12,454 nucleotides of DNA, taken from Prevotellaceae bacterium (GTDB taxonomy: Bacteria; Bacteroidota; Bacteroidia; Bacteroidales; UBA932). The stretch spans positions 1-12,454 of the forward strand of contig JAIRKV010000110.1 of assembly GCA_031259935.1 (NCBI GenBank), read 5' to 3'. Below the pieces are notes generated by a model that made no database searches, had not been told where the DNA came from, and worked only from the letters and a program-made list of their open reading frames with translations. Shown piece after piece: positions 1-6,059 of this stretch. Position numbers and translations under genes: made by a program. Numbering within the stretch: position 1 is the first letter of the stretch; the number at the start of each line of letters is the position of its first letter.

Positions 1-192
1 GAAAGTGTAAAACTTGGAATCACAGGCGCAATAAAACATCCGCAGGTTGATTATTCTAAAGTCAGATATATAAATCAGGCTTATACAAACGCACCAGCGC
101 AATTAATCAATTACGTTTCGTGCCACGACGATTTGTGCCTTATGGACAAACTGAAAGAAACCGACAGAAATAATCAGGGTCAACGCATTTAA
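1..192 (+). pseudogene. pulA: Pullulanase (type I, GH13) internal fragment, truncated by a small transposon
   Basis: Reading from base 1 gives 58 residues of a GH13 pullulanase, a debranching enzyme that cleaves alpha-1,6 linkages in pullulan and starch. The recognisable part is GAIKHPQVDYSKV followed by INYVSCHDD, the stretch around conserved GH13 region IV, where the family normally has SCHDN. Here the Asn is Asp. The 5' end lies outside the window. At base 175 the frame enters the 176-301 element, adds QGQRI and stops with a TAA at 190-192. The remaining C-terminal third of the catalytic domain and following domains are absent. Removing the element and one direct repeat does not restore pullulanase-like sequence, so the gene was also damaged otherwise. 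It is the only gene here on the plus strand. The family call rests on remembered motif similarity; that it is broken is seen directly. Confidence 0.8.
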
Positions 193-312
193 TTTTATAA
201 CAACCTTATTATAAGTATTTTACAATCGGAAATTTTAGAAAAATCTCATTTTGTAACACCTTGATTATAAGTATTATATGTTATTTTAATGCGTTGACCC
301 TACAGAAATAAT
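164..312. repeat. 11-bp target-site duplication flanking MITE copy 1
   Basis: ACAGAAATAAT occurs at 164-174 and again at 302-312, immediately outside the inverted ends (one extra C, base 175, separates the left copy from the element). The two copies are identical, which indicates that the insertion is fairly recent. Confidence 0.8.
176..301. mobile_element. 126-bp MITE-like element, copy 1, inserted in pulA
   Basis: The ends are perfect 14-bp inverted repeats: AGGGTCAACGCATT at 176-189 and its complement at 288-301. The interior is AT-rich and too short to code for a transposase. Two subterminal direct repeats sharing GATTATAAGTATT or TTATAAGTATT lie at 201-219 and 257-275; they might be transposase-binding sites. 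An 11-bp direct repeat flanks the element. The left end carries TAA in all three forward frames within its first 39 bases (190, 198 and 212), so any gene it enters from that side is stopped quickly. A diverged second copy is at 3403-3528. The parental IS family is not identifiable from the window; a target duplication of about 11 bp would suit IS4-type elements, which is a guess. Confidence 0.85.
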
Positions 313-499
313 GTCGTATTATTGCTGATTTTTTTTATTTTTAAGGAGCGACGAATTAATGCTAAATGGACGATTTGGAATAAATTTTTAATGAAACTTA
401 AACAGTTTATAAAAAGATTTTGATGTAATATGACAAATAATTTGGTTAGTGATAAACAGTTACAAAAACACAGTAATTGCGAAAAAATTCTTTTTTTTG

Positions 500-571
500 A
501 GCCCTTCATCGGATTTGAACCGACGACCTGCTCATTACGAATGAGCTGCTCTACCACTGAGCTAAAAGGGC
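500..571 (-). tRNA. tRNA-Thr (anticodon CGU)
   Basis: The minus strand folds into a complete 72-nt cloverleaf. The acceptor strands are GCCCUUU and GAAGGGC, the D arm is AGCUCAGUGGUAGAGC, the anticodon stem is GCUCA/UGAGC with loop UUCGUAA, and the T arm is GUCGG-UUCAAAU-CCGAU. Anticodon CGU reads the threonine codon ACG. The 3' CCA is not encoded. It lies downstream of mrp on the same strand and has its own -7-like box at 584-591. Confidence 0.95.
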
Positions 572-583
572 ATTTATCGGCAG

Positions 584-591
584 CAAAGGTA
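584..591 (-). promoter_or_regulatory. -7 element TACCTTTG for tRNA-Thr
   Basis: On the minus strand TACCTTTG matches the Bacteroidota -7 consensus TAnnTTTG. It ends 12 bases before the tRNA 5' end, a suitable distance. A TTTG at the ideal 19-20 bp spacing is not present, so the -33 half is weak or absent. Confidence 0.55.
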
Positions 592-613
592 ATATTTTTT
601 TCAAAATTATAAA

Positions 614-1675
614 CTATTTTATTTGTTTTAAAAAGTTATCTGCAAGTTCATCAAAAACTTTTGTTTGAATATCATTCATGAAAATAGCAGGAATTCCATC
701 ATCGCCGCTTTGTCTAATAGCCTGAACTATTGGAATTTCCGCCAAAAAGGGAATTTGCATTTCTGCTGCAAGATTTTTTCCTCCGTTTGTTCCAAAAATA
801 TAATAGCGATTTGCGGGTAATTCTTTCGGCGTAAACCAAGCCATATTTTCTATCAGTCCCAATATGGGAACGTTGATTTTTCCCTGTTTGAACATGTTTA
901 TTCCTCTTATTGCATCGGCAAGAGCAACAGGTTGCGGAGTGGTAACAATAACGATTCCGTCAAGTTTCATTTCCTGTGTCATTGTAATATGAATATCTCC
1001 TGTGCCGGGCGGAAAATCAATAAATAAAAAGTCGAGTTCATCCCAATATGTTCCTCCGGCAAGTTGTCGCAATGCATTTGTTGCCATTGGCGCGCGCCAG
1101 ATTAGAGCATCATTTTGGTTTATAAAAAAACTTATAGAAATTAATTTCACATTGTAACTTTCAACAGGTTCGATTAATTCAAAATCATCAACTTTTATCA
1201 TCATTGGCTGTTTGTCCTTAACGCCAAACATTTGAGGAATCGACGGACCATAAATGTCAGCATCTGCCAAACCGACTTTAAATCCTCTGTTTGCAAGTGT
1301 TGCCGCCAAATTTACCGATATTGTCGATTTTCCAACTCCGCCTTTTCCCGACATGATTGCAACAGTGTGTTTCACGTTTTTTAAAGCATAATCCATTTGC
1401 GATTGTGTTTGTTTTACCGAATTTTGCTGCTGTTTATGTCGGTCGATTATTTTAATTTTTACAGATGTAAAATTTTCGGACAGTAGCCGTTCGCATTTTT
1501 TTTTGATTGATGTTGCAAACGGATCTTGTTGTCTTTTAGACAGAAAGGAAAAAGATATTTCATTATCCGAAATAATAATATTATCAATCATTCCAAGTTC
1601 TACTATGTTTTTTTCAAATTCGGGGTGCTCGATTTTTGCAAGCAGCGATAAAATATTTTCTTTGTTCAAATTCAT
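614..1675 (-). CDS. apbC: Mrp/ApbC/NBP35-family Fe-S carrier P-loop ATPase
   Basis: This 353-residue cytoplasmic protein is expected to bind a [4Fe-4S] cluster and pass it to apo-proteins using ATP. Residues 1 to about 80 resemble the MIP18/DUF59 domain usual at the N-terminus. The deviant Walker A motif GKGGVGKST is at 110-118. FIDFPPGTGD, ENMAWFTP and FGTNGGKNLA follow as in family members. The CxxC that carries the cluster in many Mrp proteins is missing: after ENMAWF the sequence reads TPKELPANRYYIFG, a form I associate with Bacteroidota homologues. Length is normal. The ATG overlaps the aroC TGA by four bases (ATGA, 1672-1675), implying translational coupling and fixing the start. It is the last protein gene of the HU-aroC-mrp operon. 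Confidence 0.93.
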   Translation of the reverse strand: MNLNKENILSLLAKIEHPEFEKNIVELGMIDNIIISDNEISFSFLSKRQQDPFATSIKKKCERLLSENFTSVKIKIIDRHKQQQNSVKQTQSQMDYALKNVKHTVAIMSGKGGVGKSTISVNLAATLANRGFKVGLADADIYGPSIPQMFGVKDKQPMMIKVDDFELIEPVESYNVKLISISFFINQNDALIWRAPMATNALRQLAGGTYWDELDFLFIDFPPGTGDIHITMTQEMKLDGIVIVTTPQPVALADAIRGINMFKQGKINVPILGLIENMAWFTPKELPANRYYIFGTNGGKNLAAEMQIPFLAEIPIVQAIRQSGDDGIPAIFMNDIQTKVFDELADNFLKQIK

Positions 1676-2643
1676 TTTTTGAGTAATATAAAATCGGCAA
1701 GCGCTATAGCCGTAATTGCTTCAACAATAACAGGAATACGTAAAGCAATACATGCATCATGTCTGCCGTGGATTTTCAAGTCTGATATTTTTTTGTTTTT
1801 AAAGTCTAAAGTTTTCTGATTTTTTGGAATACTCGAAGTTGGTTTTACGACTATGCGAAACGTTAAATCGTTACCGTTTGCAATTCCGCCGACAACGCCG
1901 CCGCTGTTGTTTGTGGCTGTTTTTCCGCTTTCATCCGTTAGAATATCATTATGTTCGCTGCCTCGCATTTTTGCCGCCGCAAATCCTGCGCCAAATTCTA
2001 TTCCTTTAACAGCAGGAATCGAAAACGCAAGATGTGCGATTTGCGACTCAATCGAGTCAAAAAAAGGTTCGCCCAAACCGATTGGAATATTTTTTGCAAC
2101 ACATTCAATAATTCCGCCTGCGGAATCGCCATCGTTAATTGCTGCTTCGATAATTGTGTTTATATCGGTTTCGCCGCCTGCTTCAATTATTTTTGCATTT
2201 ATAATTATATCGGGAATATTTTTCTTTGCAACAACACCGGCGGCAACCAAAGGCAAAGTAAGCCTTCCGGAAAAATGTCCGCCACCGCGATAATCATTAA
2301 ATCCGTCAAATTTTTTTGCAGCGACAAAATCGGCATGGCCTGGTCGCGGTTTGGTTTTATGCTGCAAATAATCTTCGGATTGTACGTTTTTGTTTTTAAA
2401 TAAAATGGTAATCGGTGCGCCCGTTGTAAATCTGTTGAAAACTCCGCTTACAATTTCGGGCATATCGGGTTCAATTCTCAAACTTGTTCCCTGTTTGCCG
2501 CTTTTGCGTCTTTGGATATCGTACGAAAAATCATTTTCGCACAGTTCAATTCCATGACGGCAGCCATCAATGCAAACTCCAACGAGCGTTCCATGAGATT
2601 CGCCAAATATGCTTATTTTGAATATTCTTCCAAAACTGTTCAT
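1672..2643 (-). CDS. aroC: Chorismate synthase
   Basis: AroC converts 5-enolpyruvylshikimate-3-phosphate to chorismate, the last step of the shikimate pathway, using reduced FMN. The N-terminal signature SFGRIFKISIFGESHG is at residues 3-18, RPGHAD at 100-105, GGGHFSGRLT at 120-129 and RHDACIALRIPVIVEA from 294. At 323 residues it is shorter than the usual 350-400 but has all three signature regions and looks intact. The middle signature is HFSGRLT rather than the GRSSARET I know from Bacteroides. HFSGRLT is the form I recall from Clostridia, so this may be a divergent or transferred version. The start is three bases after the stop of the HU-domain gene, and its own stop overlaps the mrp start, so the three genes are probably one transcript. 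Confidence 0.93.
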   Translation of the reverse strand: MNSFGRIFKISIFGESHGTLVGVCIDGCRHGIELCENDFSYDIQRRKSGKQGTSLRIEPDMPEIVSGVFNRFTTGAPITILFKNKNVQSEDYLQHKTKPRPGHADFVAAKKFDGFNDYRGGGHFSGRLTLPLVAAGVVAKKNIPDIIINAKIIEAGGETDINTIIEAAINDGDSAGGIIECVAKNIPIGLGEPFFDSIESQIAHLAFSIPAVKGIEFGAGFAAAKMRGSEHNDILTDESGKTATNNSGGVVGGIANGNDLTFRIVVKPTSSIPKNQKTLDFKNKKISDLKIHGRHDACIALRIPVIVEAITAIALADFILLKK

Positions 2644-2646
2644 AAT

Positions 2647-3069
2647 TTATTTATGTAAATCTATTTCTTTAAGTCCGTAACTGTCTTTCAGTATATTTGT
2701 TTTGTCTGGCAGTCTGAATGACATTTTGCCTTCATCATCTATAAAAAATTCACCTGTTTTACCAAAATCAACATGTTTGTTTTCAGCAAGTTGCATGCAT
2801 ATTTCATCTGTCCATAATGCAATTTTTTCTGATGCTTCATTTTCAGATATATTCAATTTTTCAGCAATATTTTTTTCAAGCACATTGTCCGATTGAATAT
2901 CAAAGTTCTTAAAATACAAAAAATTTACAGGCGAATATAAAATTTTAGTTTCGGCATCATAAGACGCTGATTGATGCATAATTTCAAAATATCCAAGTCC
3001 GACAATTACAACTTTTTTATTTGTTTCAAGTAATTCACAAATAATATTAGGTATTAAATTTTCATTCAT
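2647..3069 (-). CDS. CCDC81-type bacterial HU-domain protein lacking a SPOR domain
   Basis: The 140 residues fit the tandem HU-like domains (CCDC81-type prokaryotic HU domains 1 and 2) that Bacteroidota usually place at the start of SPOR-domain proteins. Family features are KKVVIVGLGYFEI near residue 19, with VG(L/F)GYF where homologues have VPGFGGF, then SPVNFLYFKNFDIQSDNVLEKNIAE and a closing VDFGKTGEFFIDDEGK. Many homologues continue through a transmembrane helix to a peptidoglycan-binding SPOR domain; this one stops after the HU pair with no membrane segment. It may be a natural short form or a shortened gene. It is the first gene of the aroC-mrp operon, three bases before aroC. Its role is unknown; DNA or septum association is only suggested by the family. 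Confidence 0.75.
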   Translation of the reverse strand: MNENLIPNIICELLETNKKVVIVGLGYFEIMHQSASYDAETKILYSPVNFLYFKNFDIQSDNVLEKNIAEKLNISENEASEKIALWTDEICMQLAENKHVDFGKTGEFFIDDEGKMSFRLPDKTNILKDSYGLKEIDLHK

Positions 3070-3402
3070 ATATTTCTGATTTAGCGGTGCAAGTTAATAA
3101 AAAATTATAATATTATTTGACTTTCAATTAATGTTATTAAGTGTATGCTGTCATCATCAATCAGTTACAGCCTGATAGCATCATTTGATTTTATATCAAT
3201 TTAAAATGCATTTTTATTGTTTCGGCATCAATGATAATGTTAAAATTTGAGATTGTTGCGGTGTAAACCCAAAACGGTATCGAAATAACCTGAAATGTAA
3301 AGATATTTTATTGATAATCAATTTATATAAATTACATTTTGATAGCAGTTTGGAATTAATGTTAAAAATTTTTAGAAACTGATTAAATTTCGTTAAAAAT
3401 CA
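3070..3402. other. AT-rich intergenic stretch without a recognisable gene
   Basis: No ORF, tRNA or known RNA family is evident. The only structure I see is a possible 9-bp stem at 3145-3153 and 3173-3181 (ATGCTGTCA pairing with TGATAGCAT through one G-U pair, 19-base loop). It has no T-run on either strand, so I do not call it a terminator. No TAnnTTTG box precedes the HU-domain gene. Confidence 0.5.
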
Positions 3403-3528
3403 CAGATAAACGCATTAAAATAACACATAATGCCTGTGCGCAAGGAATTATAAAATATGATGTTTTCAAAAGAGAGGTTTGTAAAATATTTATAATAAGG
3501 CTGTTATAAATGGGTTTGCGCTGCTGTT
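3403..3528. mobile_element. Diverged MITE, copy 2 (inverted relative to copy 1), overlapping the rlmN 3' end
   Basis: Aligned by hand without gaps to the reverse complement of 176-301, this stretch matches at about 88 of 126 positions. Blocks at 3413-3422 (10/10), 3483-3492 (9/10) and 3493-3502 (9/10) stand out. The inverted ends have decayed: AACGCATT survives at 3409-3416 and TGCG at 3517-3520. No direct repeat is visible any longer. The element is therefore old. Its inner end supplies the stop and last codons of rlmN. Confidence 0.7.
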
Positions 3529-4544
3529 GCTTTTGTGCCGAGCATTCCGCAGGCGGCAAGAATATCTTTTCCGCGCGAAGAGCGAAGTGTTGTAAAAATA
3601 TTTTTTCCGTTCAAATATTTTTGAAATTTTTCTATCGTTTCATCATTCGAGGGTTGCAAATCACTGTCGGGAATTTGATGAAAGCGTATAAGGTTTATAC
3701 GGCAGTCGAGTCCATGCAGCAGGCGGGCTAATTCCTTACTGTGGTGCGGAGTATCGTTGATTTTGTCAAACATTATGTATTCAAAACTTAAACGGCGCTG
3801 ATGAGAAAAATCATAATTGTTCAACGTTTTTATAATTTCTTTAACAGGATATTTTTTTTGTATCGGCATGAGTTGCTGCCGTTCGTCATCAAACGGATTG
3901 TGTAAACTTATTGCCAAATGGCATTTGCTTTTGTTTATAAATTCTATCATTGCGGGAATAATTCCTGCTGTTGAAACCGTTATGCGTTTCGGCGACCATG
4001 CAAAACCGTAATCCGAAGTTATTATTTCAAGACTTTTAAGTACATTTTCGATATTGTCAAAAGGTTCGCCCATGCCCATGTACACAATATTTGTGAGATT
4101 GTCGGATTCGGGAATATTGCAAATCTGGTTTAAAATTTCGCCTGCCGACAGGTTCAGTTGAAAACCTTGCCTGCCTGTCATGCAAAATTTGCAAGCCATT
4201 TTGCAACCTGCCTGTGAAGAAACGCAAAGCGTAGAACGGTCGGCTTCGGGAATATAAACGGATTCTACAAACACTTTTTGCTTTTGCCGACTTTCAAAAA
4301 GATATTTTTTTGTTCCATCGTCTGACGTTTGATTTTTTGTGGGAAACGAAATTCCGATATCAAATTCTTCTGCAATTTTTTTTCGGTTTTCGAGCGAAAT
4401 ATTTGTCATTTCGTCTATTGTTTTCACTCGTTTTTTGTAAAGCCAGTCGGCAATTTGTCTGGCTGCAAAATGCGGTAATGACAATTGTGATACAATTTCG
4501 CCAAGTTCGTATAATGTTTTCCCAAAAAGAAAAATTTTCATCAT
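3504..4544 (-). CDS. rlmN: Dual-specificity 23S rRNA/tRNA adenine C2-methyltransferase (radical SAM)
   Basis: RlmN methylates C2 of A2503 in 23S rRNA and A37 of several tRNAs, supporting translational accuracy. The radical-SAM cluster motif C-x3-C-x2-C is at Cys114, Cys118 and Cys121 (GCKMACKFC). GMGEP follows near residue 157. The methyl-carrying Cys is Cys332 in RGKDILAACGML, equivalent to Cys355 of the E. coli enzyme. Cys107 in TLCVSSQAGC corresponds to the resolving Cys118. At 346 residues the length is normal. After GMLGTKA the tail TAAQTHL and the TAA stop lie inside the old MITE at 3403-3528, so the original C-terminus was probably a little different; this tail lies beyond the catalytic core. 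It follows the second flavoprotein gene by 15 bases. Confidence 0.95.
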   Translation of the reverse strand: MMKIFLFGKTLYELGEIVSQLSLPHFAARQIADWLYKKRVKTIDEMTNISLENRKKIAEEFDIGISFPTKNQTSDDGTKKYLFESRQKQKVFVESVYIPEADRSTLCVSSQAGCKMACKFCMTGRQGFQLNLSAGEILNQICNIPESDNLTNIVYMGMGEPFDNIENVLKSLEIITSDYGFAWSPKRITVSTAGIIPAMIEFINKSKCHLAISLHNPFDDERQQLMPIQKKYPVKEIIKTLNNYDFSHQRRLSFEYIMFDKINDTPHHSKELARLLHGLDCRINLIRFHQIPDSDLQPSNDETIEKFQKYLNGKNIFTTLRSSRGKDILAACGMLGTKATAAQTHL

Positions 4545-4559
4545 GCAAGATATTAAATA

Positions 4560-5213
4560 TCAAATCATTTTAATGATGTTTTTTGCAAGATTTTGCAATG
4601 TTCGTATGCCTTCTCCATCCTGTTTTAAATCATCCACCGTAGCGCCGCGAATATTGTTCCAGTATGTAGATGAGGCAACAGGCATTTCATTAATTGTAAA
4701 ATATTGATTTAATCCTTCAAAAGTCATTGATGCGCCTGTGCGCCGAGCAGTTACGACTGCGGCTCCCGTTTTGTGTCGAAAATATTTGGAACTTGAATAA
4801 AAAGCCTTATCCAAAAACGATTTCATTGTGCCTGTCATTCCGCCAAAATATGTTGGCGATGCCAAAATAAGCGCATCGGCGTTTTTCATTGATTCAATCC
4901 ATTTTCGTTCTTCGCCGGTTGTATGTATGCAAACGGTTTGTTCGTTATGACATCTCATACATGCAATGCAGCCTCTAATATCGGTTTTACCAATATGAAT
5001 AACTTCAAAATTTATATTTTCATTTTTGAAAATTTCGCCAATGATTGAAAGTGCATAGGCAGTATTACCGTTTTCGTCCGGACTTCCGTTAATTGCAATT
5101 ATTTTTTTATTTTTGTTTTTTTTATCCGATTTGGTTAATCGTCCCGAAATATTTCCTAATATAAATCCTGTTCCTGCAATAATTGCGGCTTTTATAAATT
5201 CCCGTTTTTTCAT
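4560..5213 (-). CDS. Iron-sulfur flavoprotein (Isf/FMN reductase-like) with N-terminal export or anchor signal
   Basis: This 217-residue protein belongs to the flavodoxin-fold NAD(P)H-dependent FMN reductase superfamily, iron-sulfur flavoprotein subgroup. The phosphate-binding loop is AINGSPDENGNT (about 40-51). The compact cluster motif Cys82-x2-Cys85-x2-Cys88-x6-Cys95 fits the C-x2-C-x2-C-x4-7-C pattern of Isf proteins, which bind one [4Fe-4S] cluster. LASPTYFGGMTGTMKSFLD follows. Unlike its upstream paralogue it begins KKREFIKAAIIAGTGFILG, a Tat-like signal with Lys-Arg in place of Arg-Arg and a hydrophobic stretch at 9-24. No clear cleavage site is visible, so it may be exported or membrane-anchored. 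The start ATG lies four bases after the upstream stop. Substrate and electron donor are unknown. Confidence 0.85.
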   Translation of the reverse strand: MKKREFIKAAIIAGTGFILGNISGRLTKSDKKNKNKKIIAINGSPDENGNTAYALSIIGEIFKNENINFEVIHIGKTDIRGCIACMRCHNEQTVCIHTTGEERKWIESMKNADALILASPTYFGGMTGTMKSFLDKAFYSSSKYFRHKTGAAVVTARRTGASMTFEGLNQYFTINEMPVASSTYWNNIRGATVDDLKQDGEGIRTLQNLAKNIIKMI

Positions 5214-5217
5214 TTTG

Positions 5218-5847
5218 CTATCTTATAAAGTCAGTAAATATTTTTCGCGATTGTTCAGGTTTCATCTCTTTTGTGCGTTCGCGCATTTTTAGCATCCATG
5301 CCATATTTTTTGCAAGCATTTGCATTATTTGTATTCCTTCTTCATCTTTGGCGGCGTCGCCTGGCATCAGTCCGTGAATAACATTCCAGTAATTTGAAGT
5401 GGGAATCAACATTTCTGCAATACAAAGATAATGATTCAAACTGTTGAAAGTCATACTGCCGCCTGTTCTGCGAACAGCAACTACAGACGCTCCTACTTTA
5501 TGCCGAAACCATCCGCCGTTGACTTCGGCGACATAAAATGCACGGTCTAAAAAACATTTCATCGTTCCCGCAATTCCCGAATAATATACGGGCGAAGCAA
5601 TAATAATTGCGTCTGCATCTTTCATTTTTACAACAGTATCGTTTACAATGTCATTTGTTATGGCACATTGACCGTTGTGATTTTCATAACATTTTTCGCA
5701 AGCCGTACATCCGCGAATATGTTTGCCGCCAATGTCGATAATTTCAAAATCAATTCCTTCTTCAGCAAGAGTATTTTTTATAACCGTCAAAGAAAAAAAT
5801 GTATTTCCGTTTTTTCGCGGACTTCCCTGTATTGCTACTGCTTTCAT
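5218..5847 (-). CDS. Iron-sulfur flavoprotein (Isf/FMN reductase-like), cytoplasmic paralogue
   Basis: This is a 209-residue flavodoxin-fold protein paralogous to the next gene downstream. The FMN phosphate loop AIQGSPRKNGNT is near the N-terminus. The cluster motif is Cys47-x2-Cys50-x2-Cys53-x7-Cys61. IIIASPVYYSGIAGTMKCFLDRAF and AVRRTGGSMTFNSLNHY parallel the paralogue. I chose the ATG at 5847 because it begins directly with MKAVAIQGSP, as homologues do. A TTG three codons upstream (5856) is possible but unlikely. No signal peptide is present, so it should be cytoplasmic. Proteins of this type transfer electrons or detoxify oxygen species in anaerobes; the partner here is unknown. It lies 55 bases downstream of tRNA-Ala and may be transcribed from that promoter. 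Confidence 0.85.
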   Translation of the reverse strand: MKAVAIQGSPRKNGNTFFSLTVIKNTLAEEGIDFEIIDIGGKHIRGCTACEKCYENHNGQCAITNDIVNDTVVKMKDADAIIIASPVYYSGIAGTMKCFLDRAFYVAEVNGGWFRHKVGASVVAVRRTGGSMTFNSLNHYLCIAEMLIPTSNYWNVIHGLMPGDAAKDEEGIQIMQMLAKNMAWMLKMRERTKEMKPEQSRKIFTDFIR

Positions 5848-5902
5848 AAATTTCAAATTATAAAGTGATTAAAATAAATATTAAGGATTATAATTATGTC
5901 GG

Positions 5903-5976
5903 TGGAGCATATCGGAATCGAACCGACGACCTTTTGACTGCCAGTCAAACGCTCTAGCCAACTGAGCTAATACCCC
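5903..5976 (-). tRNA. tRNA-Ala (anticodon GGC)
   Basis: The minus strand gives a full 74-nt cloverleaf. Acceptor strands GGGGUAU and AUGCUCC pair with G3-U70, the main identity element for alanine. The D arm is AGCUCAGUUGGCUAGAGC, the anticodon stem UUUGA/UCAAA with loop CUGGCAG, and the T arm GUCGG-UUCGAUU-CCGAU. Anticodon GGC reads GCC and GCU. The discriminator is A; CCA is not encoded. It is expressed from the consensus promoter just upstream. Confidence 0.96.
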
Positions 5977-5986
5977 GTTTTTTTTG

Positions 5987-6017
5987 CAAAGATATAAAAA
6001 TGAAATGAAACTGCAAA
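5987..6017 (-). promoter_or_regulatory. Bacteroides-type sigma-A promoter for tRNA-Ala
   Basis: The minus strand has TTTG (6017-6014), 19 bases, then TATCTTTG (5994-5987). This is an exact fit to the Bacteroides primary-sigma consensus TTTG-N19/20-TAnnTTTG. The -7 box ends 11 bases before the tRNA 5' end, so transcription should begin a few bases upstream of the mature tRNA. It may also serve the flavoprotein-rlmN genes downstream. Confidence 0.85.
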
Positions 6018-6059
6018 AATAATAAGTACAGGTGATATATTAAGTATGCATTTTATAAA

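Noticed and set aside
300..612. Small frames on both strands around tRNA-Thr
   Set aside because: Both run across the tRNA gene and contain its translated sequence; no independent coding evidence.
614..1675. Loss of the Mrp CxxC as gene damage
   Set aside because: The replacement sequence resembles other Bacteroidota Mrp proteins, and the rest of the protein is intact.
1853..2403. Two overlapping plus-strand frames of about 150 codons
   Set aside because: They are antisense to aroC, whose motifs are intact.
3145..3181. Stem-loop as an rlmN terminator
   Set aside because: The loop is 19 bases, pairing is modest and no T-run follows on the minus strand.
5848..5856. TTG start for the upstream flavoprotein, adding three residues
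   Set aside because: The ATG at 5847 begins directly at the conserved beta-strand, as in homologues.
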